From positions 333,276-397,275 of the forward strand of contig JALHQT010000002.1 in assembly GCA_022841825.1 (NCBI GenBank): a stretch of DNA of 64,000 bases. The letters are read 5' to 3'. Below the pieces are notes generated by a model. That model was not told the DNA's origin. It did not search any database and saw only the letters and a list, made by a program, of their open reading frames with translations. Positions 50,127 through 58,297 of the stretch are shown one piece after another. Positions within the stretch are counted from its first letter, which is position 1. Each line of letters begins with the position of its first letter. The position numbers were made by a program, and so were the translations under genes. The stretch is from Anaerolineae bacterium (GTDB taxonomy: Bacteria; Chloroflexota; Anaerolineae; Aggregatilineales; Phototrophicaceae).

Positions 50127-51182
50127 CTAACCCGTTACGGGCACGCTGTTGATGTCGCCTTCAAGCTGGCGCACAAAACCGGATGCCACCCAACCGACTG
50201 TTCCTCGGAAGATCACCTGATACCAATCGCCGCCCGCAGTGCGCCCGATGACGGGCATGATTTCGCCCCAGGGGATGCGCCCGGTCTGCACGGCAGTGAT
50301 GGTCGGCGCGGCGCGCAGTTTCATGCCTGCCTCAGTCTGGATTGTCATGCCGGAACTCGCGGCGGGCTGCCCCTGAGTCGTAAAGCTGCCGACCACGGGT
50401 GCTGTGAATGAGTTGCCATTGACGAACAGATAGAAACCCCACGCCCATGCCTGCTGACCGCTGAGTTGCAGCAGGAACCATTCGGCATCCTCGTCACGCC
50501 CGACAATGGCATAGGTCTGCCCACGCAGGATGCGCCCGACGCGCCCTGCCCCCAGGAAGGGTGCGGCACGGACGTTCAGCACTGCCGCGTCGATCACGGT
50601 CGCCGTGAGTGCACCGGGCGGGATGGCGGGCAGCGGTGTCGGCGGGATGCGCGTGGGGATGGCGGTGGGTCCAAGCGGGACTGCCGAGGTCGCGGTCGGG
50701 AATGCACCGCCGCTTGTGATCAGGAAGTACTGGAACTGAATCTGCGCTTCCTGAGCAAGGTCGGCAAACTCGATCCGCAGCGTGTGTGCGCCCGCCGTCA
50801 GCGTCTGCTGGAAGCGCTCGGTACGCAGCCCTGCGGGTGCGAAGCGGTCGAGTACCTGCGATCCGTCGATGAAGATGCGCACGCCATCGTCGAAGGTGGC
50901 GATGAACTCATACGTCCCCGCCTGAAACTGCTGAACGGACTCGAAGCGTATGCTGAAGTTGTCGGCGTTCACCCCGCTCGCGGGGGCACCGGTACCATAG
51001 TTGAAGTTGATGCCGTTGATGCCGGCTTGAGGCGCGCCAACCTGGGCGCAGGAGAGGTCGTAACAGTTGAAATAAGTCGCCGTCCAGTTGGTGCCGAACT
51101 CCGCGAAGACGGTCGCCAGCGGCAGAACCAGCGCGACCAACCCGAAAACGACGAGCGCGGGGATGAAGATGCGTTTAGGCAT
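50127..51182 (-). CDS. Secreted protein with PA14-like and two SH3b domains
   Basis: 351 residues. A signal segment (MPKRIFIPALVVFGLVALVL...VFAEF) leads to a PA14-like domain at about 30-160 (FSIRFESVQQFQAGTYEFIATFDDGVRIFIDGSQVLDRF), which often binds carbohydrate. A Pro/Thr linker and two SH3b modules follow (about 195-265, and 285-345 with GMKLRAAPTITAVQTGRI and WYQVIFRGTVGWVAS). GAGGGAAG precedes ATG 51182; a longer frame to 51782 lies over the convergent genes and is unsupported. Likely envelope associated. Confidence 0.85.
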   Translation of the reverse strand: MPKRIFIPALVVFGLVALVLPLATVFAEFGTNWTATYFNCYDLSCAQVGAPQAGINGINFNYGTGAPASGVNADNFSIRFESVQQFQAGTYEFIATFDDGVRIFIDGSQVLDRFAPAGLRTERFQQTLTAGAHTLRIEFADLAQEAQIQFQYFLITSGGAFPTATSAVPLGPTAIPTRIPPTPLPAIPPGALTATVIDAAVLNVRAAPFLGAGRVGRILRGQTYAIVGRDEDAEWFLLQLSGQQAWAWGFYLFVNGNSFTAPVVGSFTTQGQPAASSGMTIQTEAGMKLRAAPTITAVQTGRIPWGEIMPVIGRTAGGDWYQVIFRGTVGWVASGFVRQLEGDINSVPVTG

Positions 51183-51317
51183 AGCGCTTCCCTCAAGACT
51201 CCATGAAGACACACAGCCTAGAGTATACGCCAAAATGCTGACTGCCGCCCCTGAACGCCACACAGGCACAGGGTTTGCGCTACAATCGCTTCGATTGCAC
51301 GACTCACGAGGACAACC

Positions 51318-51668
51318 ATGAATCCCCAGCCTCCGCAGCAGCGCCAGATACGCCTGGACATCCCTGCAAATCTGAATGCGACCTATTCCAACACCGTCAT
51401 CATCAGCCACACGCAGAGCGAGGTGATCTTCGACTTCATCCAGGTCATGCCCAACGACCCCCGCGCGCGCATCCAATCGCGCGTCATCATGGCACCGTCG
51501 AACGCCAAGCTGTTCCTGCGCGCGCTGCAAGAAAACCTCCAACGCTACGAAGAACGCAACGGCGAGATCAAAGTTCCGCCGACACCGCCCTCCCTGGCGG
51601 AGCAGTTGTTCAGCGTGACGCGCTCGCCCGAAGACGAAGGGATCGACGATGCCGGAACTGGAACTTGA
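51318..51668 (+). CDS. DUF3467 protein
   Basis: 116 residues. YSNTVIISHTQSEVIFDFIQVMPN and PSNAKLFLRALQENLQRYEE fit the DUF3467 family, a short protein of unknown function. GAGGA is near the start. Its last codons overlap the translin-like gene by 20 nt, so expression is joint. Confidence 0.85.
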   Translation: MNPQPPQQRQIRLDIPANLNATYSNTVIISHTQSEVIFDFIQVMPNDPRARIQSRVIMAPSNAKLFLRALQENLQRYEERNGEIKVPPTPPSLAEQLFSVTRSPEDEGIDDAGTGT

Positions 51669-52287
51669 TTCCCTCAGCGATGCCATCCGCGCGCGTTTTG
51701 CCGAAAAGAATGCCGCGCGTGACAGCGCCATCCGCCTGTCGCGGGAGTTGATCCGCCTGTGTTCGGAAGGCATCCGCGCCATCCACCGCCGGGAGTGGGA
51801 AGCCGCCGAAGCGAAGATGGCGAGCGCCAGCGCCGCCGCCGACGAGCTGCGCGGCGTGTGCGCGGGCTACGGCGACCTGTTGATGAGCGGCTACACGCAG
51901 GACGCGCTTAAAGAGCTGGTCGAGGCATATACCACCTATGCCATCATCCGTGACCAGCCGCTGCCGACGCCTCATGCGCTGCGCGTGGACGACGCGGCAT
52001 ACGTCAACGGGCTGGCGGAGGCGGCGACCGAGCTGCGCCGCTTCATCCTCGACATCCTGCGCCGCGAAGATGGCGATGCGGCGGAGGCGGAGCGGTTGCT
52101 CGGTTGGATGGATGCGATTTACGACAAGCTGGTGACGTTCGATTTTCCCGACGCCATCACGGGCGATCTGCGGCGGCGAACGGACGTGGTGCGCGGGGTG
52201 CTGGAGCGCACGCGCGGCGACCTGACGACGACGATTCAGCAGCAGCGCTTGCAGGCGGCGCTGCGAGGGTGGGAGGGGAAGCCATGA
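51649..52287 (+). CDS. Bacterial translin-family protein
   Basis: 212 residues, all helical: RDSAIRLSRELIRLCSEGIRAIHRREWEAA, YTQDALKELVEAYTTYAII, DAIYDKLVTFDFPDAITGDLRRRTDVVRGVLERTRGDLT. This is the layout of the translin family (single-strand nucleic-acid-binding octamers in eukaryotes and archaea). Bacterial members are less known. The operon order DUF3467-translin-methyltransferase, with 20-nt and 4-nt overlaps, suggests a joint role that cannot be named. An older database label of haloacid dehalogenase does not fit: no such motif is present. Confidence 0.8.
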   Translation: MPELELDSLSDAIRARFAEKNAARDSAIRLSRELIRLCSEGIRAIHRREWEAAEAKMASASAAADELRGVCAGYGDLLMSGYTQDALKELVEAYTTYAIIRDQPLPTPHALRVDDAAYVNGLAEAATELRRFILDILRREDGDAAEAERLLGWMDAIYDKLVTFDFPDAITGDLRRRTDVVRGVLERTRGDLTTTIQQQRLQAALRGWEGKP

Positions 52288-52976
52288 ACAATGAAATTGA
52301 AGAACGTTTTAAGGCGGCAGTGCAGTATGACGCAAGAATGAGCAAAACATTCTGCGGTTATGATACGTTTCCACTCGTTATCCTCTCGTATCTGGGCAAC
52401 CGACTGCCGATGGACGCCCATGTCCTCGACGTGGGCTGCGGTACTGGAACCTCTCTGCTCACCTATGCCTCGCTGATGCCCGGCTGGACGCTGACAGGGG
52501 TTGACCCCGCTGAGGCGATGATCAATCTGGCACGCGCGAAGCTAGAGGAAAGGGGCTTGAGTGGTCGCATCCAGGTACACGCAGGCACAATTGATGCCGT
52601 GCCCGCAGCCGAGCTGTTTGATGGAGCGGCTCTACTGCTGGTCGAGCATCTTCTACCGGATGATGGCGGGAAGCTGAGGCTGTTGCAGGAAATCGTTCGT
52701 CGGCTCAAGCCCGGTGGATGGCTGGTGCTGATGGGGCTGCATGGGGATTTCTCGACGCTCGAAACGCAGTCCGCCCTGGACGCATGGCAAACTTTCCTAA
52801 GCTTGCAGGGCTTTCCAGATGAGACGCGCGAAATGTTCAGGCGGCGCGCGACCGTCGAAGACTCGCTGGTGCCCGAAGCACGCATCCGCGACTTACTGAC
52901 GGAAGTTGGCTTTGTGAAGATCGAGCCAATCTACAAGCTGCAGCTTGTTGGCGGATGGCTGGGGCAGCGTGGGTAA
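52284..52976 (+). CDS. Class I SAM-dependent methyltransferase
   Basis: 230 residues. Motif I VLDVGCGTGTSLL and the acidic loop GVDPAEAM (Asp near 75) bind SAM; LKPGGWLVLMG is the later signature. Substrate unknown. It overlaps the translin stop as ATGA and appears slightly AT-richer than the upstream gene. Enzymes of this sort act on small molecules or proteins; no motif decides. Confidence 0.88.
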   Translation: MNNEIEERFKAAVQYDARMSKTFCGYDTFPLVILSYLGNRLPMDAHVLDVGCGTGTSLLTYASLMPGWTLTGVDPAEAMINLARAKLEERGLSGRIQVHAGTIDAVPAAELFDGAALLLVEHLLPDDGGKLRLLQEIVRRLKPGGWLVLMGLHGDFSTLETQSALDAWQTFLSLQGFPDETREMFRRRATVEDSLVPEARIRDLLTEVGFVKIEPIYKLQLVGGWLGQRG

Positions 52977-52990
52977 GAGATAACCTATTT

Positions 52991-53938
52991 TCAGCCGCCC
53001 ACACGGTTTGATCCCATCATCGTCTCTCGCACAAATTCCACTACCCGCGCGCGATACGCATCTCCTACGACCTGCATGAAGCCGCCGTGACCGACGCCAG
53101 GCGCGAGGTAAAGCTGTTTCGGCTCGCTCGCTGCATCGTAAAGCGCACGGCTGTTGCGCGGCGGCACCAGCCCATCCGCCTCGCCATGAATGAACAGTAT
53201 CGGGCGCGGCGCGATGCTCGCCACGTCGTCAATCGGGCGCACCTGCGTGATGTCCAGCCCTGCCTCTGCCTCGCCAAAGGCGATCACCAGCGGCGCAAAC
53301 GGGAACGGCGGCAGCCCGGTCAGCCCGCGCACGCCCTCCTCGATGTTGTCCGTCAGGCTGGTATACGCCGACTGCGCGATCACCCAACTGACCTCCGGGA
53401 TGCGCGCCGCCGCGCGGATGACCGTGCCGCCGCCCATCGACATGCCCATCAGCCCGATGTGCCCCGGATCGACCTCCGGGCGCGTCAGCAGGAAATCGAC
53501 CGCCGCGCGCACATCCGCCACCTCGTTCAAGCCGAGCGTCGTGATCGCCTCGCCGCTTTCGCCATGATTGCGCAGGTCGATCAAGAGCACGCCGATGCCG
53601 AGCTGCTGGTAAAGCAGCGCCGCCACGTCGAGCAGCTCGCCGCGATTGCCGCCGATCCCATGCACGAAGATCATCGCCGCGCCGTCGTCTTCGCGCGGGC
53701 GCAGATACCACGCCGCGATCTCGATGGCGTCGCCCGTCGTGAAGCGCACCTCCTCGACGTTCGTCAGCCCGTAGGCGCTGGGCGGCGTGATCCAGGTGGA
53801 GCGGGCGGGGTTGACGAGCGCGTGCGCCTGTGCGCGGGCGAGATAAACGCCCAACGCGCCAAAAGCGATGACAAACACGGCAAGGGTGAAGGCGAGCAAG
53901 TTCAGTGCTTTACGAATAGGTGAAGGCGAAGACTTCAT
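52991..53938 (-). CDS. Alpha/beta hydrolase with N-terminal membrane anchor
   Basis: 315 residues. Membrane helix at about 13-33, then an alpha/beta fold with FVHGIGGNRGELLD, nucleophile elbow GMSMGG, Asp region FIHGEADGLVPP and catalytic His in VGHGGFM. It is an esterase/peptidase-like serine hydrolase, probably acting at the outer membrane face. Substrate unknown. Confidence 0.85.
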   Translation of the reverse strand: MKSSPSPIRKALNLLAFTLAVFVIAFGALGVYLARAQAHALVNPARSTWITPPSAYGLTNVEEVRFTTGDAIEIAAWYLRPREDDGAAMIFVHGIGGNRGELLDVAALLYQQLGIGVLLIDLRNHGESGEAITTLGLNEVADVRAAVDFLLTRPEVDPGHIGLMGMSMGGGTVIRAAARIPEVSWVIAQSAYTSLTDNIEEGVRGLTGLPPFPFAPLVIAFGEAEAGLDITQVRPIDDVASIAPRPILFIHGEADGLVPPRNSRALYDAASEPKQLYLAPGVGHGGFMQVVGDAYRARVVEFVRETMMGSNRVGG

Positions 53939-54335
53939 GATGCAGTCCTATGCATCGGAATTCGATGTATATCAGGATAGCACACAATTTGCATCTTGGA
54001 TCTATGAAGGTCAAATGGCGGACGAGGCAGCGCGAAGCCTCCTTGTGAGACGCCTCGTCCCATATGCAGCAAGTTAAGCGGTGGAATATCGCATATCGTC
54101 CGCCCGACGTTCAAAACGTCGGGCTAGAACTCTCTGTATAAGCCCGTAAACGGGCTGACGCAAGCTGGCACAGCCCGTTTACGGGCTTATCAATCCCATA
54201 TTAGCCTCAGGTTTTGAACCTGAGGCGTCGCGGGAAGGCACGTGGGCAGTCTTTAACTTGTTGCATAGGCACAACGCCTACGTCGTCCGAAGCTGCGCTT
54301 TCATACACGGTTGTGATCAAAGAAGTCCGTCGATC
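53939..54335. other. 397-bp gene-free spacer holding a MITE-like element
   Basis: No supported reading frame. It contains the palindrome-rich segment at 54064-54266 framed by terminal inverted repeats, and short flanks without recognised signals. Confidence 0.7.
54064..54266. mobile_element. Candidate 203-bp MITE with terminal inverted repeats
   Basis: ATGCAGCAAGTTAA (54064-54077) and TTAACTTGTTGCAT (54253-54266) are inverted with one mismatch in 14 bp. Between them lie palindromes: CCCGACGTT-CAA-AACGTCGGG (54103-54123), AGCCCGT-AA-ACGGGCT (54141-54156), AGCCCGT-TT-ACGGGCT (54172-54187) and GCCTCAGGTT-TTG-AACCTGAGGC (54204-54226). No target-site duplication is obvious and no transposase is present. 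It might be a non-autonomous mobile element or a structured RNA/terminator array. Confidence 0.5.
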
Positions 54336-55826
54336 TCAATACGCATTGACTTCTTTGCGCAGGATGATCTGCACGACGGTGCGGATGATGATTTGGATGT
54401 CCAGCCAGAGCGACCAGTTCTCGACATAGTACAGGTCGTAGGACGTGCGCTCGGCGATGCTGGTATCGCCGCGCATCCCGTGTATCTGCGCCCAGCCGGT
54501 CATGCCCGCTTTCTCGCGGTGGCGCTCCATGTAGCGCGGGATGCGCTCGCGGAACTGCTGTACGTAGACCGGGCGCTCCGGGCGCGGACCTACCAGGCTC
54601 ATTTCGCCGACCAGGACATTGATGAGCTGCGGCAGCTCGTCCCAACTGGTACGGCGCATGAACTTGCCGATCTTGGTCACGCGCGGGTCTCCTGCCGTCG
54701 TCCAGCCCGCGCCGGTCTTTTCGGCATCCTGGCGCATCGAGCGGAATTTGATCATCTGGAAGGGCTTGCCATCCAAGCCCATGCGTTCCTGCGTGTAGAA
54801 GACCGCGCCTGGCGATTCCAGCTTGATCAGCAGCGCGGTCAGCAGCATCCAGGGCGAGAAGAAGACCAGCCCCATGACCGACCCGACGATGTCCAGTCCC
54901 CGCTTCAGGCTCAACTTCCAGCCGCGCAGCGAGATGTCGCGCACGGTGATCAGAGGCATCCCGTCGAGATCGTCCACACCCAGGTCGCCCGCCATGTACG
55001 CGAACATATCCGGATAGACCTTGATGTCCACACGCCCGCGCTGGCAAAGCGTCACCCATTCCACGATCTCGTCACGACCGGCGTCAGGCTGCGCGATGAT
55101 GACCTGCTCGACACCGTAAGCATCGATCAGATAGGGCAGGTCGGCTGTGCCGCCCAGCACAGGCACGCCGCTGAAGCGTTCGTGCGGGCGCATCGTGTCC
55201 GTGACGATGCCCGCGATGGTGTAACCCAGGTCGCGCTGACTGCGCGTTTTGTTGATGATGTCCTGGACGATCTTGCCCGCGCCGATGACTAGCAGCGTAT
55301 CGCTGGCGACACCCCGTGTGCGCGCCGTGTTCTCGATGATGCGGTGGATTTCGCGCCCGATGATGACGAAGATGATGCTGAGGAACCAGACGTAAAAGAA
55401 CATCGTGCGCGGGTAATCAACCGGATCGAAGAACGACGGATTGAGGATGAACTGCGCCATGCCGTTGACGATGAACGAGCCGATGGTCACGCGCGTCAGG
55501 ACGGCGCGCGCCTGGTCGATGCGGCTGAAGCGGCGCGGCATGTGGTACATGCGGGCGAAGTAGAAGACGGTGACGATGACGGCGATATGCAGCAGCATCG
55601 TCGGCACGTAGCGGACGAAGGGCGGAAAATCGACCGGGGCAACGCCGCTCAGGAGCAGGACAGGACGCAGCAGGTAGCCTGCATAAAATGCCAGCGCCAG
55701 CATCGCCACGTCGAATACCACGCGCAGCAGATCAATCGCCAGCTTAATGCGGTCGCGTTTGTGGGTGGCGCGGGTGGCGGCTAACTGCTTACGCCGGGCA
55801 GCGCGGGCTGGCGAACTTCCTGCCAC
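54336..55826 (-). CDS. Polyprenyl-phosphate sugar transferase (WbaP/EPS type)
   Basis: 496 residues. Membrane helices (about 35-215) and a Rossmann-like CoA-binding-like region (TLLVIGAGKIVQDIINK) precede the C-terminal transferase: KRGLDIVGSVMGLVFFSP, FYTQERMGLDGKPFQMIKFRSMR, TSWDELPQLINVL with Asp-Glu, and VGPRPERP. It attaches the first sugar phosphate to undecaprenyl phosphate for exopolysaccharide or glycan synthesis. The frame extends to 56048 inside the glycosyltransferase gene, so I place the start at GTG 55826, leaving a 46-nt overlap; this start is uncertain. The full-length family copy to compare with the mini version at 5418. Confidence 0.85.
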   Translation of the reverse strand: MAGSSPARAARRKQLAATRATHKRDRIKLAIDLLRVVFDVAMLALAFYAGYLLRPVLLLSGVAPVDFPPFVRYVPTMLLHIAVIVTVFYFARMYHMPRRFSRIDQARAVLTRVTIGSFIVNGMAQFILNPSFFDPVDYPRTMFFYVWFLSIIFVIIGREIHRIIENTARTRGVASDTLLVIGAGKIVQDIINKTRSQRDLGYTIAGIVTDTMRPHERFSGVPVLGGTADLPYLIDAYGVEQVIIAQPDAGRDEIVEWVTLCQRGRVDIKVYPDMFAYMAGDLGVDDLDGMPLITVRDISLRGWKLSLKRGLDIVGSVMGLVFFSPWMLLTALLIKLESPGAVFYTQERMGLDGKPFQMIKFRSMRQDAEKTGAGWTTAGDPRVTKIGKFMRRTSWDELPQLINVLVGEMSLVGPRPERPVYVQQFRERIPRYMERHREKAGMTGWAQIHGMRGDTSIAERTSYDLYYVENWSLWLDIQIIIRTVVQIILRKEVNAY

Positions 55827-56692
55827 AGCCTTCGCCCGCCTTTGATCAGCAATCCCGCCATCACCAGGCTGTGCAGCCACCAGGGTGTCGTCGAGCGGTA
55901 ATGCTTGCGATAGAAGATCAGCATCGCTCGCCAGAACTCCATCTGTGCTCGCTGGCTCTGCCGGCTCGCCGCTCGCTTGACGTGTTTGACCGTCACTGCC
56001 GGATGATAGATGATCTTCCACCCCCGGCTTTTGATGCGAAACGCCCAATCTAAGTCTTCTCCATACATGAAAAAAGTTTCGTCCAGCAGCCCGACCTGTG
56101 CGATCGCTTCGCGCCGTACCTGCATGTATGCTCCGACGACCGAGTCGACTTCCGTTTCGACATCCTCGTCGATAAAGGTCATATTGTAACGCCCAAACGT
56201 CTTACTGCGGGGGAACAGTTTTGCCAAGCCCAGGTAGTGATAGAGGGAGACCCGCGGGGTCGGGAAGCCGCGCCGGCATGCCTTGTCCAGGCTGCCATCG
56301 GGCAGGACGAGCTTGGGACCCGCCGCGCCGACCTCAGGACGCGCATCCATGAAGCGCACCATATCGACCAGGCTTCGCGTTTCGACCTCGGTATCCGGAT
56401 TGAGGAGGAGCGCATAACGCGGGGCATCGTCGTCCACCTGCGCGTCATGGTAGCCGAGCGCGCGCAGTCCGACGTTGTTGCCCTTGGGATAGCCGAGATT
56501 TTCGCTGCTGGCGATCAGGTGCGCCTGGGGGAACTCCGCCGCCACCATCGCCGCGCTGCCATCGCTTGATGCGTTATCGACGACGACCACTCGGTAGCGA
56601 AAGTCGCCCGCGCTGGCGTAGACCGTCTGCAAACAAACGCGCAGCAGATCGCGCGTGTTCCAGTTGACGATGACAATTCCCAGGTCGTCCAT
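55781..56692 (-). CDS. Family 2 glycosyltransferase
   Basis: 303 residues. The N-terminus LGIVIVNWNTRDLLRVCLQ, VVVDNASSDGSAAMV and LLNPDTEVETRSLVDMV are the GT2/GT-A marks of rhamnosyl-type transferases. It lies upstream of the sugar transferase with overlapping ends, so the two act in one glycan pathway. The donor sugar is not known. Confidence 0.9.
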   Translation of the reverse strand: MDDLGIVIVNWNTRDLLRVCLQTVYASAGDFRYRVVVVDNASSDGSAAMVAAEFPQAHLIASSENLGYPKGNNVGLRALGYHDAQVDDDAPRYALLLNPDTEVETRSLVDMVRFMDARPEVGAAGPKLVLPDGSLDKACRRGFPTPRVSLYHYLGLAKLFPRSKTFGRYNMTFIDEDVETEVDSVVGAYMQVRREAIAQVGLLDETFFMYGEDLDWAFRIKSRGWKIIYHPAVTVKHVKRAASRQSQRAQMEFWRAMLIFYRKHYRSTTPWWLHSLVMAGLLIKGGRRLWQEVRQPALPGVSS

Positions 56693-56737
56693 TGCGATTG
56701 GGACGCTCCTTTACCGATCATGGCGATTGTACCACAG

Positions 56738-58147
56738 CTACTTCCCCCGGTTCTCGCGCCACCAGTCGTGGAAGGACTGCGCGGCGAACGGCGGGAAATC
56801 GCGTTCCTGTGTCCAGCCGTCGAAGGGCGGCGGCAGTTGGTCAATGTGATCGCCGCCCGTCATACTGGCAGCCGCGCGCGCCGCGATGCTCGCCAGTCTT
56901 CCGCCCGTTTGATAGAGCAGCGGATGGCTGAAGGCGAAGCCATAGCCCTTCATCCCCACCTGAATCTGCGGCTCCTGCACATGCTGGAGGTCGCGCCGGA
57001 GCATCAGCAGCATGTCCGGGATGTTGATGTCCACCGGGCAGGCGGATTTGCACGCGCCACACAGGCTGCTGGCAAAAGGCAGCGCCGAGGCGTTCTCCTT
57101 GCCTTTCAGCAGCGGGGTCACAATCGCGCCGATGGGTCCTGAATAGACCGACCCGTAGCTCAACCCCCCGACGCTCTGGTAGACCGGGCAGGCGTTCAGA
57201 CAGGCACCACAGCGAATACACGCCAGCGCTTCGGCATAGTCGCTGGCGTAGATGTTGCTGCGCCCATTGTCGAGCAGGATGACATAGAAGTCCTGCGGAC
57301 CATCCGCCTCCGTCGCAGGCGCGGGACCGCTGAAGCAGTTGACGTAGACGGTCATACGCTGCCCGGTGGCGCTGCGCGGCAGAAGCTGCACCAGCGTGAC
57401 GAAGTCTTCCCAGGTCGGCACGACCTTTTCGATGCCGACGACCGCCACATGCACAGGCGGCACGCCCGTCGAGAGGCGCGCGTTGCCCTCGTTGCAGACG
57501 ACCACGACCGTGCCCGTCTCGGCGATCAGGAAGTTGCCGCCGCTCATCCCCAGGTCTGCCTGGAGATACTTCTCGCGCAGCATCTTGCGCGCGTAGAGCG
57601 TCATCTCGCCCGCATCGTCGGTGTAGGGCATGCCGATCTTGTCCATCATGATGCCGCGCACGCGCTCTTTGGTCATGTGCATAATCGGCATGACGATGTG
57701 GCTGGGGTGGCTGTGGTCGATCTGGACGATGTATTCGCCAAGATCGGTTTCGACCATCTCAATCCCGGCTTGTTCAAGCGCGGGCAGCAGATAGATTTCT
57801 TCGGTCACCATGCTTTTGCTCTTGACCGCGCGTTTCACGTCGTGCTTGCGACAGATGTCCAGCACATGAGCGCGCGCCTCCTCGGCATCGGTCGCCCATA
57901 GGACACGCGCGCCGCGTCTCGTCAGCTTCGCCTCGACCTGTTCGAGCATCTCCGGCAGGTCATGCAGCGCGCGCAGTTTCGCGCCGCGTCCCTGCTGGCG
58001 CAGCGCTGCTGCGTCCTCCAGCTCGCCCATCGCCACGACGCGGCGGCTGTTGGCGTTGTAGGTGCCGCGGTCGAGGGCGGTTTGCAGGTCGGTGTCGTCC
58101 AGCGCTGCTGCCGCGTTTTCTACAAAAAGGTTCGGATCTTTTTCCAC
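56738..58147 (-). CDS. LutB-like iron-sulfur protein (lactate utilisation family)
   Basis: 469 residues. The N-terminal LUD-type region (about 60-290) includes KSKSMVTEEIYLLPALEQAG, then two ferredoxin clusters: CIRCGACLNACPVYQ (about 311) and CGACKSACPVDINIPD (about 361). It corresponds to LutB, which with LutA and LutC oxidises lactate, but neither LutA nor LutC is in the window, so the partners are elsewhere or differ. The role in lactate oxidation is inferred. Confidence 0.85.
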   Translation of the reverse strand: MEKDPNLFVENAAAALDDTDLQTALDRGTYNANSRRVVAMGELEDAAALRQQGRGAKLRALHDLPEMLEQVEAKLTRRGARVLWATDAEEARAHVLDICRKHDVKRAVKSKSMVTEEIYLLPALEQAGIEMVETDLGEYIVQIDHSHPSHIVMPIMHMTKERVRGIMMDKIGMPYTDDAGEMTLYARKMLREKYLQADLGMSGGNFLIAETGTVVVVCNEGNARLSTGVPPVHVAVVGIEKVVPTWEDFVTLVQLLPRSATGQRMTVYVNCFSGPAPATEADGPQDFYVILLDNGRSNIYASDYAEALACIRCGACLNACPVYQSVGGLSYGSVYSGPIGAIVTPLLKGKENASALPFASSLCGACKSACPVDINIPDMLLMLRRDLQHVQEPQIQVGMKGYGFAFSHPLLYQTGGRLASIAARAAASMTGGDHIDQLPPPFDGWTQERDFPPFAAQSFHDWWRENRGK

Positions 58148-58297
58148 TGTGGATTACCACCTTCTTCACCATGTCGATGCAGATTGTACATAACCTCGCG
58201 CCGCTTGTCGCGCGATTCGCCGCCACACTGTCAACGCTGATGCGCAGAATATTGTGCTACGCTGAAGGCTGGGTATTGACCAGAGTCTGGTGAGTTC

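Noticed and set aside
51182-51782. Upstream extension of the PA14/SH3b protein to 51782
   Set aside because: It would run antisense through DUF3467 and the translin gene; signal peptide and GAGGGAAG support 51182.
53868-54077. 69-residue reading frame into the palindrome spacer
   Set aside because: No ribosome-binding site, overlaps the hydrolase start region on the opposite strand, and its end lies inside the MITE-like terminal repeat.
55826-56048. Sugar transferase start at 56048
   Set aside because: It would overlap the glycosyltransferase gene by 268 nt with a disordered extension; the later GTG at 55826 leaves a normal overlap and length.
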